A stretch of 41,325 nucleotides of DNA, from contig CAYJFC010000011.1 in assembly GCA_964369625.1 (NCBI GenBank), forward strand, positions 1 through 41,325, in the 5' to 3' direction. Below the pieces are notes generated by a model, which was not told the origin of the DNA, made no database searches, and saw only the letters and a program-made list of their open reading frames with translations. Source of the DNA: CAKOSP01 sp964369625. GTDB lineage: Bacteria; Bacillota_I; Bacilli_A; RF39; UBA660. The position numbers and the translations under genes were made by a program. Of this stretch, positions 1 through 8,077 are shown in pieces (the stretch's first letter is position 1; each line of letters starts with the position of its first letter).

Positions 1-151
1 TAATAACTACTAACTAAATTAATTATATATTACGTCACTTTAAAAGAGAAGTATAACCTAAATATAAAACTTAAAATGTATAATAACACACTCGAAACTT
101 TAAGCTTTATACATAGTATTGTATCAATAATTTCTTGGAGGGGGAATAGTT

Positions 152-352
152 ATGGAAAATGCAAATGTTTGTGAAATAATTTTGGAAATTGAAAATTCAC
201 AATGAAAATTATGAATTAAAAAAGTATCTTGGTATGGATCAAACTGATCTAATTGAATTTTAGCAGTACTTCAGCTGATTCTGGAGAAGTTTGAAAATTC
301 AAAAAATATATGCTTTGAAACTCTTACAAATTTAGTACATGATAATTTTTAG
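152..352 (+). pseudogene. Frameshifted remnant of a small unknown ORF
   Basis: A good ribosome site (GGAGGGGG) precedes ATG 152. The reading frame stops after 17 codons, near 203. The coding signal continues in another frame from about 201 (NENYELKKYLGMDQTDLIE) and returns to the first frame from 257 (ILAVLQLILEKFENSK) to a stop at 350-352. Joined together, these give a helical protein of roughly 65 residues. Two compensating shifts within 60 bases point to decay or to local sequence errors. I do not recognise the family. Confidence 0.5.
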
Positions 353-519
353 AAAAGTAAGTAAATATTTTTATATTATATCTAAAGATAGAGTACGTAT
401 TAAAAAACAAAAAAATCGAAACAAAAGTTCGACTAATATATCAATTGGAGTATTTTCTTAACAAATTATGAACTGTATTCTTTGACAAACTAATTATAAT
501 AAAATATATTTTAGAAATG

Positions 520-528
520 TGCTATAAT
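520..528 (+). promoter_or_regulatory. Extended -10 promoter TGCTATAAT
   Basis: TGC followed by TATAAT ends 21 bases before the ATG at 550. No -35 with proper spacing is visible; the TTGACA at 482-487 is too far upstream. The element overlaps the in-frame ATG at 517, so that ATG lies outside the transcript and 550 is the real start. Confidence 0.55.
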
Positions 529-549
529 ATAAGAAATTTAGGAGGATTT

Positions 550-1566
550 ATGGAATATAATAACACTATTGAAAAAGTAAAACAAGAAATGATATCGGCA
601 GAAAGAATGTTGTCTGAATTGCACCAATCATGGACTGAGACATTAACTGCTTGTTATTCAGAAAATTTGCAAAAAATATCAGAGTGGGAAATAAGTGAAA
701 TTCAGAAGGAATGTAGATCGCGAATTAACTTATCGGGTACAAACTTACCTATATATAAATCAGAGGAATATCTAATATCAGAATATTACAAAAATCATGA
801 TATTAATGCAAACGTAGTTGAATGGCACAATATGATATCGCATACAGGAAACTCAAGAGATATTGTATTTTGTAATGATGGAAATATTAATTTTTCTAAA
901 GAAAATTTATCTGGTATCGGTTATTCATATAAAATCAACTATAATGTAAATAGTGACAATTTTATTATGAATATTGGAAATAAAACTACAAATAAAGAAG
1001 TTAATTATAAAATTTCTATGTGTGAAAATAAACTTGAATTTAGTAAGGTTATAAATGGTAATAGTTTAATTGTATACAAGTATATTATTGATGAAAAATT
1101 TAATGTTGATAATGTAGTTATGCAAATACTAACTTATAAAAGTAATGGTAAGATAAATGGTCAATATAATATGAGTTTCAATAATAATGGAATTGAAGCA
1201 AGTTTTATTTCTCGCAAAGGTAAGAAAGTAGATTTGATAAAAACTGGAATTTTGGGTATGCTACAAACTAAAGTAGGACTACCAGAAAGTGTAAATGACA
1301 ATGATCAAGATTTAAATATAATTAGTGGTATCAATTTTAGTGAAAAAGAAATTAATTTAGATTTAAAAGAATTTAATGACTTTTCTATACACAATATAAA
1401 AAATGAAATCACAGATCTATTGAAACAACTTATTGGTGAAATACCATTATTTGGTTTGAAAAAACGTTTAAATTTGTATATTAATAAATTAACTATAGCG
1501 AACTACGACCCAGCAATATTAGATATTAAAAGTTGTACTAGACAAAAAGTATTAAAGAAAAATTAG
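550..1566 (+). CDS. Hypothetical protein, 338 aa, unrecognised
   Basis: I do not recognise this protein. The start at 550 is set by AGGAGG six bases upstream and by the extended -10 at 520-528, which excludes the in-frame ATG at 517. There is no signal peptide or membrane segment. The first ~60 residues look helical and charged (EKVKQEMISAERMLSELHQS). The middle (about 90-250) is rich in Asn, Ile and Tyr with alternating beta-like strands. The C-terminal 60 residues look helical again and basic. It stands alone, with a decayed ORF upstream and a gene-poor 320 bases downstream, which fits accessory DNA. A structural or phage-derived soluble protein is possible, but nothing visible assigns a function. 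Confidence 0.75.
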   Translation: MEYNNTIEKVKQEMISAERMLSELHQSWTETLTACYSENLQKISEWEISEIQKECRSRINLSGTNLPIYKSEEYLISEYYKNHDINANVVEWHNMISHTGNSRDIVFCNDGNINFSKENLSGIGYSYKINYNVNSDNFIMNIGNKTTNKEVNYKISMCENKLEFSKVINGNSLIVYKYIIDEKFNVDNVVMQILTYKSNGKINGQYNMSFNNNGIEASFISRKGKKVDLIKTGILGMLQTKVGLPESVNDNDQDLNIISGINFSEKEINLDLKEFNDFSIHNIKNEITDLLKQLIGEIPLFGLKKRLNLYINKLTIANYDPAILDIKSCTRQKVLKKN

Positions 1567-1722
1567 CTATTGTTATACATAATTTTGTAATACTAAAATA
1601 AGTAGCACAAATAATTGAAAATTTTTATATTAAAGATATAAGTATATTAGAAAAAGCCTATAACTCAAAAAAATTTAAAGGGTAAGATATTCATAACTTT
1701 ATTAGTATATAACTGAGTGATT

Positions 1723-1753
1723 TTGACAAAAAATCATTTAAATATGGTATAAT
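1723..1753 (+). promoter_or_regulatory. Promoter TTGACA-N19-TATAAT with extended -10
   Basis: The -35 is a perfect TTGACA (1723-1728) and the -10 a perfect TATAAT (1748-1753), preceded by TGG. The 19-base spacer is long, but the extended -10 would compensate. It reads toward the short ORF at 1775 and the transporter at 1887. Confidence 0.65.
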
Positions 1754-1774
1754 GTAAAAAGGAATAAGGGTTTT

Positions 1775-1804
1775 ATGGATTTGACTATTGCAGAACGTGG
1801 ATAA
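1775..1804 (+). other. Possible 9-aa leader peptide (MDLTIAERG)
   Basis: ATG 1775 has AGGG four to five bases upstream and lies just after a strong promoter. It reads nine codons to TAA at 1802-1804. It could be a leader peptide for the transporter that starts 82 bases later, or a truncated gene start. The sequence alone cannot decide. Confidence 0.25.
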
Positions 1805-1886
1805 GTAATTTTTTAGATTTAAATTTAAATTATTCGTAAAAAAATAAGTAATAAGATTAATAAAATTATTAGGAGTAGTTAATATA

Positions 1887-2726
1887 ATGTATATAATAGT
1901 AATAGCAGCAATTATGGGAACTTTAGGACAATTGGTCGATAAACATTTAGTTAATTTAGGAATTAGTAGAAAAGAATACTTTTATTTGATGTGTTTTTCA
2001 ATGATTCCGTATAGTATAATAATGTTATTTATTGAATTTAAAACAAATAATTTTTATTTTGATTTTCAAATACCACTAGTAATTTTAATAGTTTTAGCTA
2101 TGTTGTTTAGATATGTTAAACAACATACAATCGTCGGTTGTTTATCGCATTTAAATCCTTATGAAGATTCAGCTTACTTATCATTGGGAATAGTTTTGGC
2201 ATATTTAATTGATGTAGTAATTGGTTCGGAAAATTTATTCATATTCAATATTCTTTCGATTATTGGAATTGTAATAGGTGTTTTTTTTGTTTCAAATAGC
2301 AAATTAAAAATAGGTCAATTAAAAAAAGATTTAATTATTAGAATTTGCACATCATTAATAATAAGTTACATTACATTTTATGTATTAAATTATGTGACAA
2401 ATGCGACATACTTATTTATTGTTAATTTAGGACTTGTAATATTATTTACTAAGACATTATTTCCACCAATTTTAAAAAGAAATAAGATGGATAGGAATAA
2501 GATTATCAAATGGGTATTTATACAACAATTTTGTGGATTTGGAGCATTATATTTATCAAATATGTTAATAAATTATTCTGTTACCTTATCTTCTTACGTA
2601 AGACCTTTAACGTTACTTTTACTGGTGATATTTCCTTATATAATAAATAAGAAAACAAAACCAACTTTAAAGCAATTTTTAGGTGTTATATTAATAATTG
2701 TATCTATTATTGTAATTAACAAATAG
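1887..2726 (+). CDS. EamA/DMT-type membrane transporter, 279 aa
   Basis: This is a highly hydrophobic protein with about ten membrane segments in two halves of five, the arrangement of the drug/metabolite transporter superfamily (EamA domain twice). Length is close to the usual 280-300 residues. The N-terminus (IAAIMGTLGQLVDKHLVN) fits the first helix of EamA proteins, and the last two helices end IPYIINKK...IILIIVSIIVI style, also typical. Substrate cannot be read from sequence; the family exports or imports amino acids, sugars or other metabolites. AGGAG lies 12 bases before ATG 1887. The gene is preceded by its own promoter and followed by a terminator, so it appears monocistronic. Confidence 0.7.
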   Translation: MYIIVIAAIMGTLGQLVDKHLVNLGISRKEYFYLMCFSMIPYSIIMLFIEFKTNNFYFDFQIPLVILIVLAMLFRYVKQHTIVGCLSHLNPYEDSAYLSLGIVLAYLIDVVIGSENLFIFNILSIIGIVIGVFFVSNSKLKIGQLKKDLIIRICTSLIISYITFYVLNYVTNATYLFIVNLGLVILFTKTLFPPILKRNKMDRNKIIKWVFIQQFCGFGALYLSNMLINYSVTLSSYVRPLTLLLLVIFPYIINKKTKPTLKQFLGVILIIVSIIVINK

Positions 2727-2763
2727 TTCTAAATAATTGGTATACTATATATATTTATAACTT

Positions 2764-2798
2764 TATCACTTCAATTAAAAAAGTGATAATTCTTTTTT
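2764..2798 (+). terminator. Rho-independent terminator after the EamA gene
   Basis: TATCACTT (2764-2771) pairs with AAGTGATA (2781-2788), a perfect 8-bp stem, followed by ATTCTTTTTT. A 12-codon ORF (2812-2850, with GAGGA upstream) follows; it is probably insignificant. Confidence 0.75.
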
Positions 2799-2941
2799 AG
2801 TGAGGAAAAATATGTTAAAAAATATTAATAATTTTCTTGATATAATCTAATTTTAATCATCATATGCATAAGTAGTATTTTTACTGAATCAAAACAAAAA
2901 AGGTAAGGTAAATTGTACATACATATATCACAGCTCCTAAT

Positions 2942-3202
2942 TTATAAAAACTTCCAGGTCTTTATATTTGTTTGAGTGTTAAGATTGTTAATAAAAACAT
3001 TATCGCTTTCTTCAAAAATTAGATAAATATTGTTATTAATAATTACTTGATGAGGTTTAGTATAAGCAGTATTAATGCCTTTAATATTCATCGCTTCACC
3101 ATTAAATATAGTAGGGTTAGTATTTGTAAACTTACCTAGCATTTCAATTTTTATTTTAAATACTTGGCTTATTTCAATTCTTTTAGTTTCAATCGTTAAC
3201 AT
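2942..3202 (-). CDS. Small hypothetical protein, 86 aa
   Basis: I do not recognise this protein. AAAGGAG lies seven bases before the ATG at 3202, which is strong support for translation. The product is soluble, with no signal or membrane helix. It has alternating strands rich in Ile, Lys and Asn (KRIEISQVFKIKIEMLG; QVIINNNIYLIFEESD), suggesting a small beta protein. It lies downstream of tRNA-Gly on the same strand, with the tRNA terminator ending only about 20 bases before its ribosome site. No separate promoter is obvious, so it may depend on terminator read-through. No clear terminator follows it. Confidence 0.6.
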   Translation of the reverse strand: MLTIETKRIEISQVFKIKIEMLGKFTNTNPTIFNGEAMNIKGINTAYTKPHQVIINNNIYLIFEESDNVFINNLNTQTNIKTWKFL

Positions 3203-3223
3203 ATAATCACTCCTTTAGACAAC

Positions 3224-3246
3224 AAAAAAACTAACATTTCTGTTAG
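3224..3246 (-). terminator. Terminator downstream of tRNA-Gly
   Basis: Read on the minus strand, CTAACA-GAAA-TGTTAG is followed by seven T. A second strong hairpin without a T-run (CTCGGA/TCCGAG, 3258-3279) lies between it and the tRNA and may mark the tRNA 3' trailer. Confidence 0.75.
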
Positions 3247-3292
3247 CATTTATTACTCTCGGAAGACTATTAGTCCGAGTTTCCTATAAATT

Positions 3293-3367
3293 TGGAGCAA
3301 GTGACCGGAATCGAACCGGCATCTCAACCTTGGCAAGGTTATATAATAACCATTATACTACACCTGC
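3293..3367 (-). tRNA. tRNA-Gly (anticodon GCC)
   Basis: On the minus strand the gene begins GCAGGTG and ends CACTTGCTCCA. The two ends form a 7-bp acceptor stem with one G-T pair. The anticodon arm reads CCTTGCCAAGG, giving anticodon GCC. The T arm reads CCGGTTCGATTCCGG, a perfect T stem and loop. CCA is encoded in the DNA. Length is 75 bases including CCA. Confidence 0.95.
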
Positions 3368-3379
3368 ATGAACAAATTA

Positions 3380-3408
3380 ATTTTACCAAATATTTGTAAA
3401 TTAATCAA
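3380..3408 (-). promoter_or_regulatory. Promoter of tRNA-Gly
   Basis: On the minus strand TTGATT (3408-3403), a 17-base spacer and TAAAAT (3385-3380) lie just upstream of the mature tRNA 5' end. The promoter is back-to-back with that of the LTA-synthase operon. Confidence 0.65.
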
Positions 3409-3414
3409 GTTTAA

Positions 3415-3443
3415 TTGTAAAATATACTATATTTTGATATAAT
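3415..3443 (+). promoter_or_regulatory. Promoter of the LTA-synthase operon
   Basis: TTGTAA (3415-3420), a 17-base spacer and TATAAT (3438-3443), with the extended element TGA immediately before the -10. It drives the genes from 3467 to 8059. Confidence 0.75.
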
Positions 3444-3466
3444 GTTTTTATCAAAGAAGGGTATAG

Positions 3467-5491
3467 ATGAAAAAAAAGATAGTAGATTTTTTGCTGCTGG
3501 TAAGAAGAAAAATTGTGGAATATGTTCTTACTAATAGACTGTTTTTAACTTATATTTTTCTAGCTATGATATGTTTGAGTTTAGCTAGATTTTTAACGTT
3601 GGGTGATTTTTTCACTTTAAGATCTTTTCTATGTAATTTTGCTATAATAACATTATTAGGATCAATTGGTTATGCCGTTAAAACAAAAAACAGATTTAAT
3701 TATTTATTTGTTTTAATAATCATTTATACAGCTTTAGGCTTAGTAAATACAATATATTATAAATTTTACGCATCATTTGCATCATTTGGGGAACTTGCAA
3801 CAGCAGGTCAAACTGAAACAGTATTTGGATCTATATTTGATAAATTTACATTATTAGATTTTTCTTTTTTGTTAGTGCCAATTACATTTTATTTAATACA
3901 TCGTCAACTAAAAAAAACACCATATTATAATTTCATAGACAAAGTAGAAAAAATAAAAAAAAGAGTGCTAGGTACTGTATTAGTAGGATCAGCTTGTTTA
4001 ATATTTGTTTTTGCAACATCAACAGCAACTGATTATAGCCGTTTAACTAAGCAATGGAATAGAGTTTTAAATGTTGAAAGATTTGGTTTATTAGTATATC
4101 AAGTAAATGATTTAATCCAAACTATAACTCCTAGAATATCAAGTTTATTTGGTTATGAAGAAGCTGCAGAAAAATTTAATGAATATTTTGCTAATAAAGA
4201 AGTAAATGTAGATAATGAATATACGGGAATAATGGAAGGTATGAATGTTGTCTTTGTTCATATGGAAAGTATTCAAACATTTTTAATGGATATGTCATTT
4301 AATGGTGAAGATGTTCTTCCTCATACAAAACAATTAGCTAGTGAAGGAATGTATTTTTCAAACTTTTATCCACAAATATCTACAGGAACATCAAGTGATT
4401 CAGAATTTAGTTTATTATCTAGTTTATATCCAGCAGCTAGTGGAACAGTATTTGTAAGCTATTTTGATAGATATTATCAAACATTACCTAAAATATTAAG
4501 TGAACTAGGTTACATGCCTTTTAGTATGCATGGGAATGACTTTAGTATGTGGAACAGAAGTTATGCACATCCATCACTTGGATATCAGGAATATTACTTT
4601 AAAGATAAATATACTTTTGAAGAAGAAGATATAGTTGGTCTTGGAATAAATGATTCAATGTTTTTCGAGCAATCATTTGATTATTTAGTTGAAATAGAAA
4701 ATACTTATCCTAATTACATGGGTACTATGATAACATTATCTAATCATTCACCATTTGAAGATGTTTCAAGATATAGTCAGTATGATATAAGTACTACTAT
4801 TGAAACTATTAACGAATTAGGAGAAACTGTTACACAAACAACAGATTATTTAAGTGAAAAATCGATTGGGAGATACATAAAAAGTTCTCATTATGCAGAT
4901 CAAGCATTAGGTGAATTCATGGAAATGGTAAAAAACAGTGATAATTTTAATAATACAGTTTTTGTTTTTTATGGAGACCATGATGCAAAATATAGTCAAA
5001 ATGATATAAATTATTTATTAAATTATGATCCATCAACTGGAGAATTAAAAGAGGAAGATGATGAATCTTATATTATGTATGATTCATTTGACCATGAATT
5101 AAATAAAAATACACCATTTATTATATGGTCTAAAAATGAAACTTTAAAACCTTATTTAACAGGTGAGTATGATTATCCAATGGGGATGATAGATATATCA
5201 CCTACAATATTAAATATGATGAACTTAGAAAATAAGTATGCTCTAGGTAACGATATATTTGATGTTTTAGAAAATAATTATATATTATTTCCAAATGCAA
5301 GTTTTATAACAAAAGATATATACTATAATAATTCTACAGGAGATCATAAAGTTATTGGAGAAGATGTTATTTTAACTGATAATTATATTAGTGATATTTT
5401 AAAAGAAGCAGAAGAAAAGTTAGAAATATCTAATTCAATAATTGTACATGATTTAATAAGAAAAGAAGATATAGAAAAGGTGGAAGAATGA
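3467..5491 (+). CDS. ltaS: LTA synthase family protein (membrane sulfatase-fold phosphoglycerol transferase)
   Basis: At 674 aa it matches the ~650 aa of LtaS enzymes, which polymerise glycerol phosphate from phosphatidylglycerol outside the membrane. About five N-terminal membrane helices (residues 25-190) are followed by an extracellular sulfatase/alkaline-phosphatase fold (about 255-620). Metal and catalytic motifs are visible: HMES (Glu267), GTSSDSEF (307-314), HGNDFSMWNR (His355, Asp358, Trp362, Arg364) and YGDHD (Asp504, His505). The residue aligned with the catalytic Thr of GKTSD in S. aureus LtaS appears to be Ser309, with Thr308 next to it. The start has GAAGGG upstream. The next gene overlaps by ATGA, so the two are translationally coupled. 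It could instead be a lipid-linked primase or another phosphoglycerol transferase of the same family. Confidence 0.88.
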   Translation: MKKKIVDFLLLVRRKIVEYVLTNRLFLTYIFLAMICLSLARFLTLGDFFTLRSFLCNFAIITLLGSIGYAVKTKNRFNYLFVLIIIYTALGLVNTIYYKFYASFASFGELATAGQTETVFGSIFDKFTLLDFSFLLVPITFYLIHRQLKKTPYYNFIDKVEKIKKRVLGTVLVGSACLIFVFATSTATDYSRLTKQWNRVLNVERFGLLVYQVNDLIQTITPRISSLFGYEEAAEKFNEYFANKEVNVDNEYTGIMEGMNVVFVHMESIQTFLMDMSFNGEDVLPHTKQLASEGMYFSNFYPQISTGTSSDSEFSLLSSLYPAASGTVFVSYFDRYYQTLPKILSELGYMPFSMHGNDFSMWNRSYAHPSLGYQEYYFKDKYTFEEEDIVGLGINDSMFFEQSFDYLVEIENTYPNYMGTMITLSNHSPFEDVSRYSQYDISTTIETINELGETVTQTTDYLSEKSIGRYIKSSHYADQALGEFMEMVKNSDNFNNTVFVFYGDHDAKYSQNDINYLLNYDPSTGELKEEDDESYIMYDSFDHELNKNTPFIIWSKNETLKPYLTGEYDYPMGMIDISPTILNMMNLENKYALGNDIFDVLENNYILFPNASFITKDIYYNNSTGDHKVIGEDVILTDNYISDILKEAEEKLEISNSIIVHDLIRKEDIEKVEE

Positions 5492-6108
5492 AAAAAAGAT
5501 ATAAAATATTATTGATTTTAATAGTTTTAAGTGTACTAGCTTTAGCAATATTTTTTGTTGTTAAATCATTTTTTCCACAAACTAAAAATGAGATAAAAAT
5601 ACTTGAAACAATAGAAAATTTTGAATATAACTTGGATGAGCGAGATACAGCATTATTTAAAGAAGAATATAATATATTAAAAAAAGAACTAGAAAAAGAC
5701 GAAATTAATTATGAAAATTATGCATCAAGTTTAGCAAAATTATTTATAATAGATCTATATACAATAAATAATAAAGTTAATAAATATGATGTTGGTGGAT
5801 ATGAATATGTACATCCTAGTATTGAAGAAAATTATATAATTAATATTAGTGATACACTATATAAATATACTGCTTTAGAAGATACAAGTGATCTTCCGGA
5901 AATTAGTGAAATTAATGTTACTAACATTGAAAATAGTACATTTAATGTATCTGATGTAGAATATGAATCTTTTGTCGTTACAATAGATGCAGGTTATAAA
6001 AAAGAACTAGGATATGAAACAAAAAGTATAATAACTATAATTAAAGAAGAAAATAAATTATATGTTGTAAAACTTGAAAGCGGAGATGATAATGAAGACA
6101 TTAATTAA
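5488..6108 (+). CDS. Membrane-anchored extracellular protein of unknown function, 206 aa
   Basis: The start codon overlaps the stop of the LTA-synthase gene (ATGA), with GGTGG upstream. A single N-terminal membrane segment (residues 6-28) has a positive MKKRYK leader. The rest is acidic and predicted outside: a helical stretch with a coiled, charged pattern (about 35-90), then a beta-rich half to the end. There is no lipobox Cys. Its place between LTA synthase and an LCP ligase suggests a role at the cell wall, but no family was recognised. The next gene starts inside its last codons. Confidence 0.8.
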   Translation: MKKRYKILLILIVLSVLALAIFFVVKSFFPQTKNEIKILETIENFEYNLDERDTALFKEEYNILKKELEKDEINYENYASSLAKLFIIDLYTINNKVNKYDVGGYEYVHPSIEENYIINISDTLYKYTALEDTSDLPEISEINVTNIENSTFNVSDVEYESFVVTIDAGYKKELGYETKSIITIIKEENKLYVVKLESGDDNEDIN

Positions 6109-8059
6109 AAAACTTTCTAAAAGAAATAAAGTTATATTATCATTTTTTGGAATATTAAGTACACTTTACTTGGTAAGTTTTATATTTTTAACTTTTGGTA
6201 TCTTAAATTTTGTTGGAATAGAATCTATGCTAAGATATGTTATAATTGGAATGGCGTTATTATATTTCTTTATATATATAATAGTTTCACTGTTAAGAAT
6301 AATTCAAAAAAGATATAAAAATTTTATAATATGGTCTATATTTACAGTAATATTAATAGTTTTATTTTCTCTTGGAACATATTATATGGATAGAATATAT
6401 AATATACTTTCTTCTTTTGGAGAAAATGAAACTACAAAATATACTTCATATTTAATAACGATGTCTGATAACGAGTTCGATAAAGATAGTGAAATAGGTA
6501 TGATTAGCAATACTAATGATACAGAAGGATATGTTTTAGCGAATAAAATAATAGAAAATGAAAATTTAGAAAATGAAATAACGAATTATGATGATTATTT
6601 AGTAATGTTAGAAGATTTATATGATGGAACAATAGATGCTATATTTGTAAAAAGTAATTATGTAACATTTCATAGTGGTGAAGAAAAATTCGCTAATATA
6701 AAAAATGATACTAAAATTTTATTTGAATATAGTGAAGAGTTAAAAAATGAAGATACACAAATTGTTACAAATAAAGATTTTAGTGAACCAATTACATTTT
6801 TAATAATGGGTGTAGATAGTGCAGATGATGATTTAAATGCTAATGCAGCATTTAATGGTGATACATTAATGATGATAACGTTTAATCCACATACATTAAA
6901 TGCAACAATGCTTAGTATACCAAGAGATACTTTAGTTCCAATAGCATGTAGAAATGGTGCATATGCAAAAATTAATTCATCAGCTGCTTATGGAACAGAA
7001 TGTGTAATAGATACAGTGGAAGAATTAACAAATGCCCCAGTTGATTATTATGTTAAAATTAATTTTAAAGGTGTAGTAGAATTAGTTGATGCTTTAGGTG
7101 GCATTGAAGTGGATGTTGAAAAACCAGATTACAATGATTATGGTGATTATCAAGTTTGTGAGCAAGATTCTAGTAGAGATTATAGTAATTTGATATGTAT
7201 GGGTTATGGAGTTCAAAATCTTAACGGAGAGCAAGCTTTAGCTTATGCTAGAAACAGATATCAATATACTTTATCTGATATAGATAGAAATAGACACCAA
7301 CAAGAAGTAGTAACTGCAATAGCAAATAAAATGGTTACTTTATCATCATTTGATGAATTTGAATTAGTTTTACAAACAATTAGCAACAATATATATAGTA
7401 ATATGACTAATGAACAAATTTTATCTGGATATGATGTTATGAAAGATGCTTTAGTAAATTCATTCGGTGGATCTGAACTTATTAACATTGAACATAGTTT
7501 TTTAGAAGTTTATAATTTAAATGTTTATTTAACGTCATCTTCTAGTTCATCTAGTTCATCACTAGGTTATTATCAAGATTCTATAGATGATATTACTCAT
7601 ATGATGAATGTAAACTTAGAAAAAGAAGAACCAAATATTATTAAGTCAGCATCTTTTGATATTAATGAACCTTATGAACAATTAGTTGCAGGAGAGGGCT
7701 TAAAAAAAGAATCTACAACATCTTCATTACCTTTATTCATAGGTTTATCTGAAAGTGAAGCTAGAAGTAAATGTAGTAGCTATCAAATAAGTTGTACATT
7801 TACAACAGTTGATTCTGATAGTGATTTTTATAATTCAGATGTTAGTAGTGGTTTAGTCGGATCTCAAAATGTAAGATCTGGCACACTTGTTAATAATTTA
7901 TCAAAAATGACATTATACATAAATGGACAACTTATTGAAAAACCAAAAGAAAACAACACTGAAGATAGTGCTGATTCATCTGAAGAAAATAATTCATCAA
8001 CTGATGAAGTTGACCCTGAAGATCCAGTAGATGAAAACGTTGAAGAAATGATAGAGTAA
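6092..8059 (+). CDS. LytR-CpsA-Psr (LCP) family wall polymer ligase with PASTA-like tail, 655 aa
   Basis: LCP proteins transfer undecaprenyl-linked glycopolymers to peptidoglycan outside the membrane. Three membrane helices (about 15-98) are followed by a linker domain (about 110-225). The LCP domain (about 230-410) shows FLIMGVDS, MLSIPRDT (Arg near 277) and AYARNRYQ followed by DIDRNRHQQ, the polyprenyl-pyrophosphate-binding Arg/Asp set. A run of nine Ser lies near 482-490. A PASTA-like module follows (about 546-612, LPLFIGLSESEARSK), then an acidic tail. The start at 6092 is chosen because CGGAG lies seven bases upstream; a TTG at 6074 and an ATG at 6086 are in frame but worse. It overlaps the preceding gene by 17 bases. 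A PASTA module on an LCP protein is unusual and might add muropeptide binding. Confidence 0.9.
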   Translation: MKTLIKKLSKRNKVILSFFGILSTLYLVSFIFLTFGILNFVGIESMLRYVIIGMALLYFFIYIIVSLLRIIQKRYKNFIIWSIFTVILIVLFSLGTYYMDRIYNILSSFGENETTKYTSYLITMSDNEFDKDSEIGMISNTNDTEGYVLANKIIENENLENEITNYDDYLVMLEDLYDGTIDAIFVKSNYVTFHSGEEKFANIKNDTKILFEYSEELKNEDTQIVTNKDFSEPITFLIMGVDSADDDLNANAAFNGDTLMMITFNPHTLNATMLSIPRDTLVPIACRNGAYAKINSSAAYGTECVIDTVEELTNAPVDYYVKINFKGVVELVDALGGIEVDVEKPDYNDYGDYQVCEQDSSRDYSNLICMGYGVQNLNGEQALAYARNRYQYTLSDIDRNRHQQEVVTAIANKMVTLSSFDEFELVLQTISNNIYSNMTNEQILSGYDVMKDALVNSFGGSELINIEHSFLEVYNLNVYLTSSSSSSSSSLGYYQDSIDDITHMMNVNLEKEEPNIIKSASFDINEPYEQLVAGEGLKKESTTSSLPLFIGLSESEARSKCSSYQISCTFTTVDSDSDFYNSDVSSGLVGSQNVRSGTLVNNLSKMTLYINGQLIEKPKENNTEDSADSSEENNSSTDEVDPEDPVDENVEEMIE

Positions 8060-8077
8060 CTATCATTTTTTCTTTTT
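8048..8077 (+). terminator. Terminator at the end of the LCP gene
   Basis: ATGATAG (8048-8054) pairs with CTATCAT (8060-8066) across a 5-base loop that holds part of the stop codon. It is followed by TTTTTCTTTTT. It overlaps the 3' end of the convergent Lys-rich ORF. Confidence 0.7.

Larger units (their letters stand above)
1567..1886 (+). other. Gene-poor spacer with a coding remnant and a promoter
   Basis: The first half contains a start-less open frame of 27 codons (1602-1685, ending KAYNSKKFKG) that resembles the tail of a lost gene. The second half holds the promoter at 1723-1753 and a 9-codon ORF at 1775-1804. Nothing else was recognised. Confidence 0.4.

Noticed and set aside
403..432. 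Minus-strand hairpin TCGAA/TTCGA followed by a T-rich run, terminator-like
   Set aside because: The stem is only five pairs and no minus-strand gene lies to its right to be terminated.
7534..7563. Simple sequence repeat coding for Ser
   Set aside because: The codons alternate between TCA, TCT and AGT, so it is not a clean slippage repeat. It is treated as a protein linker.
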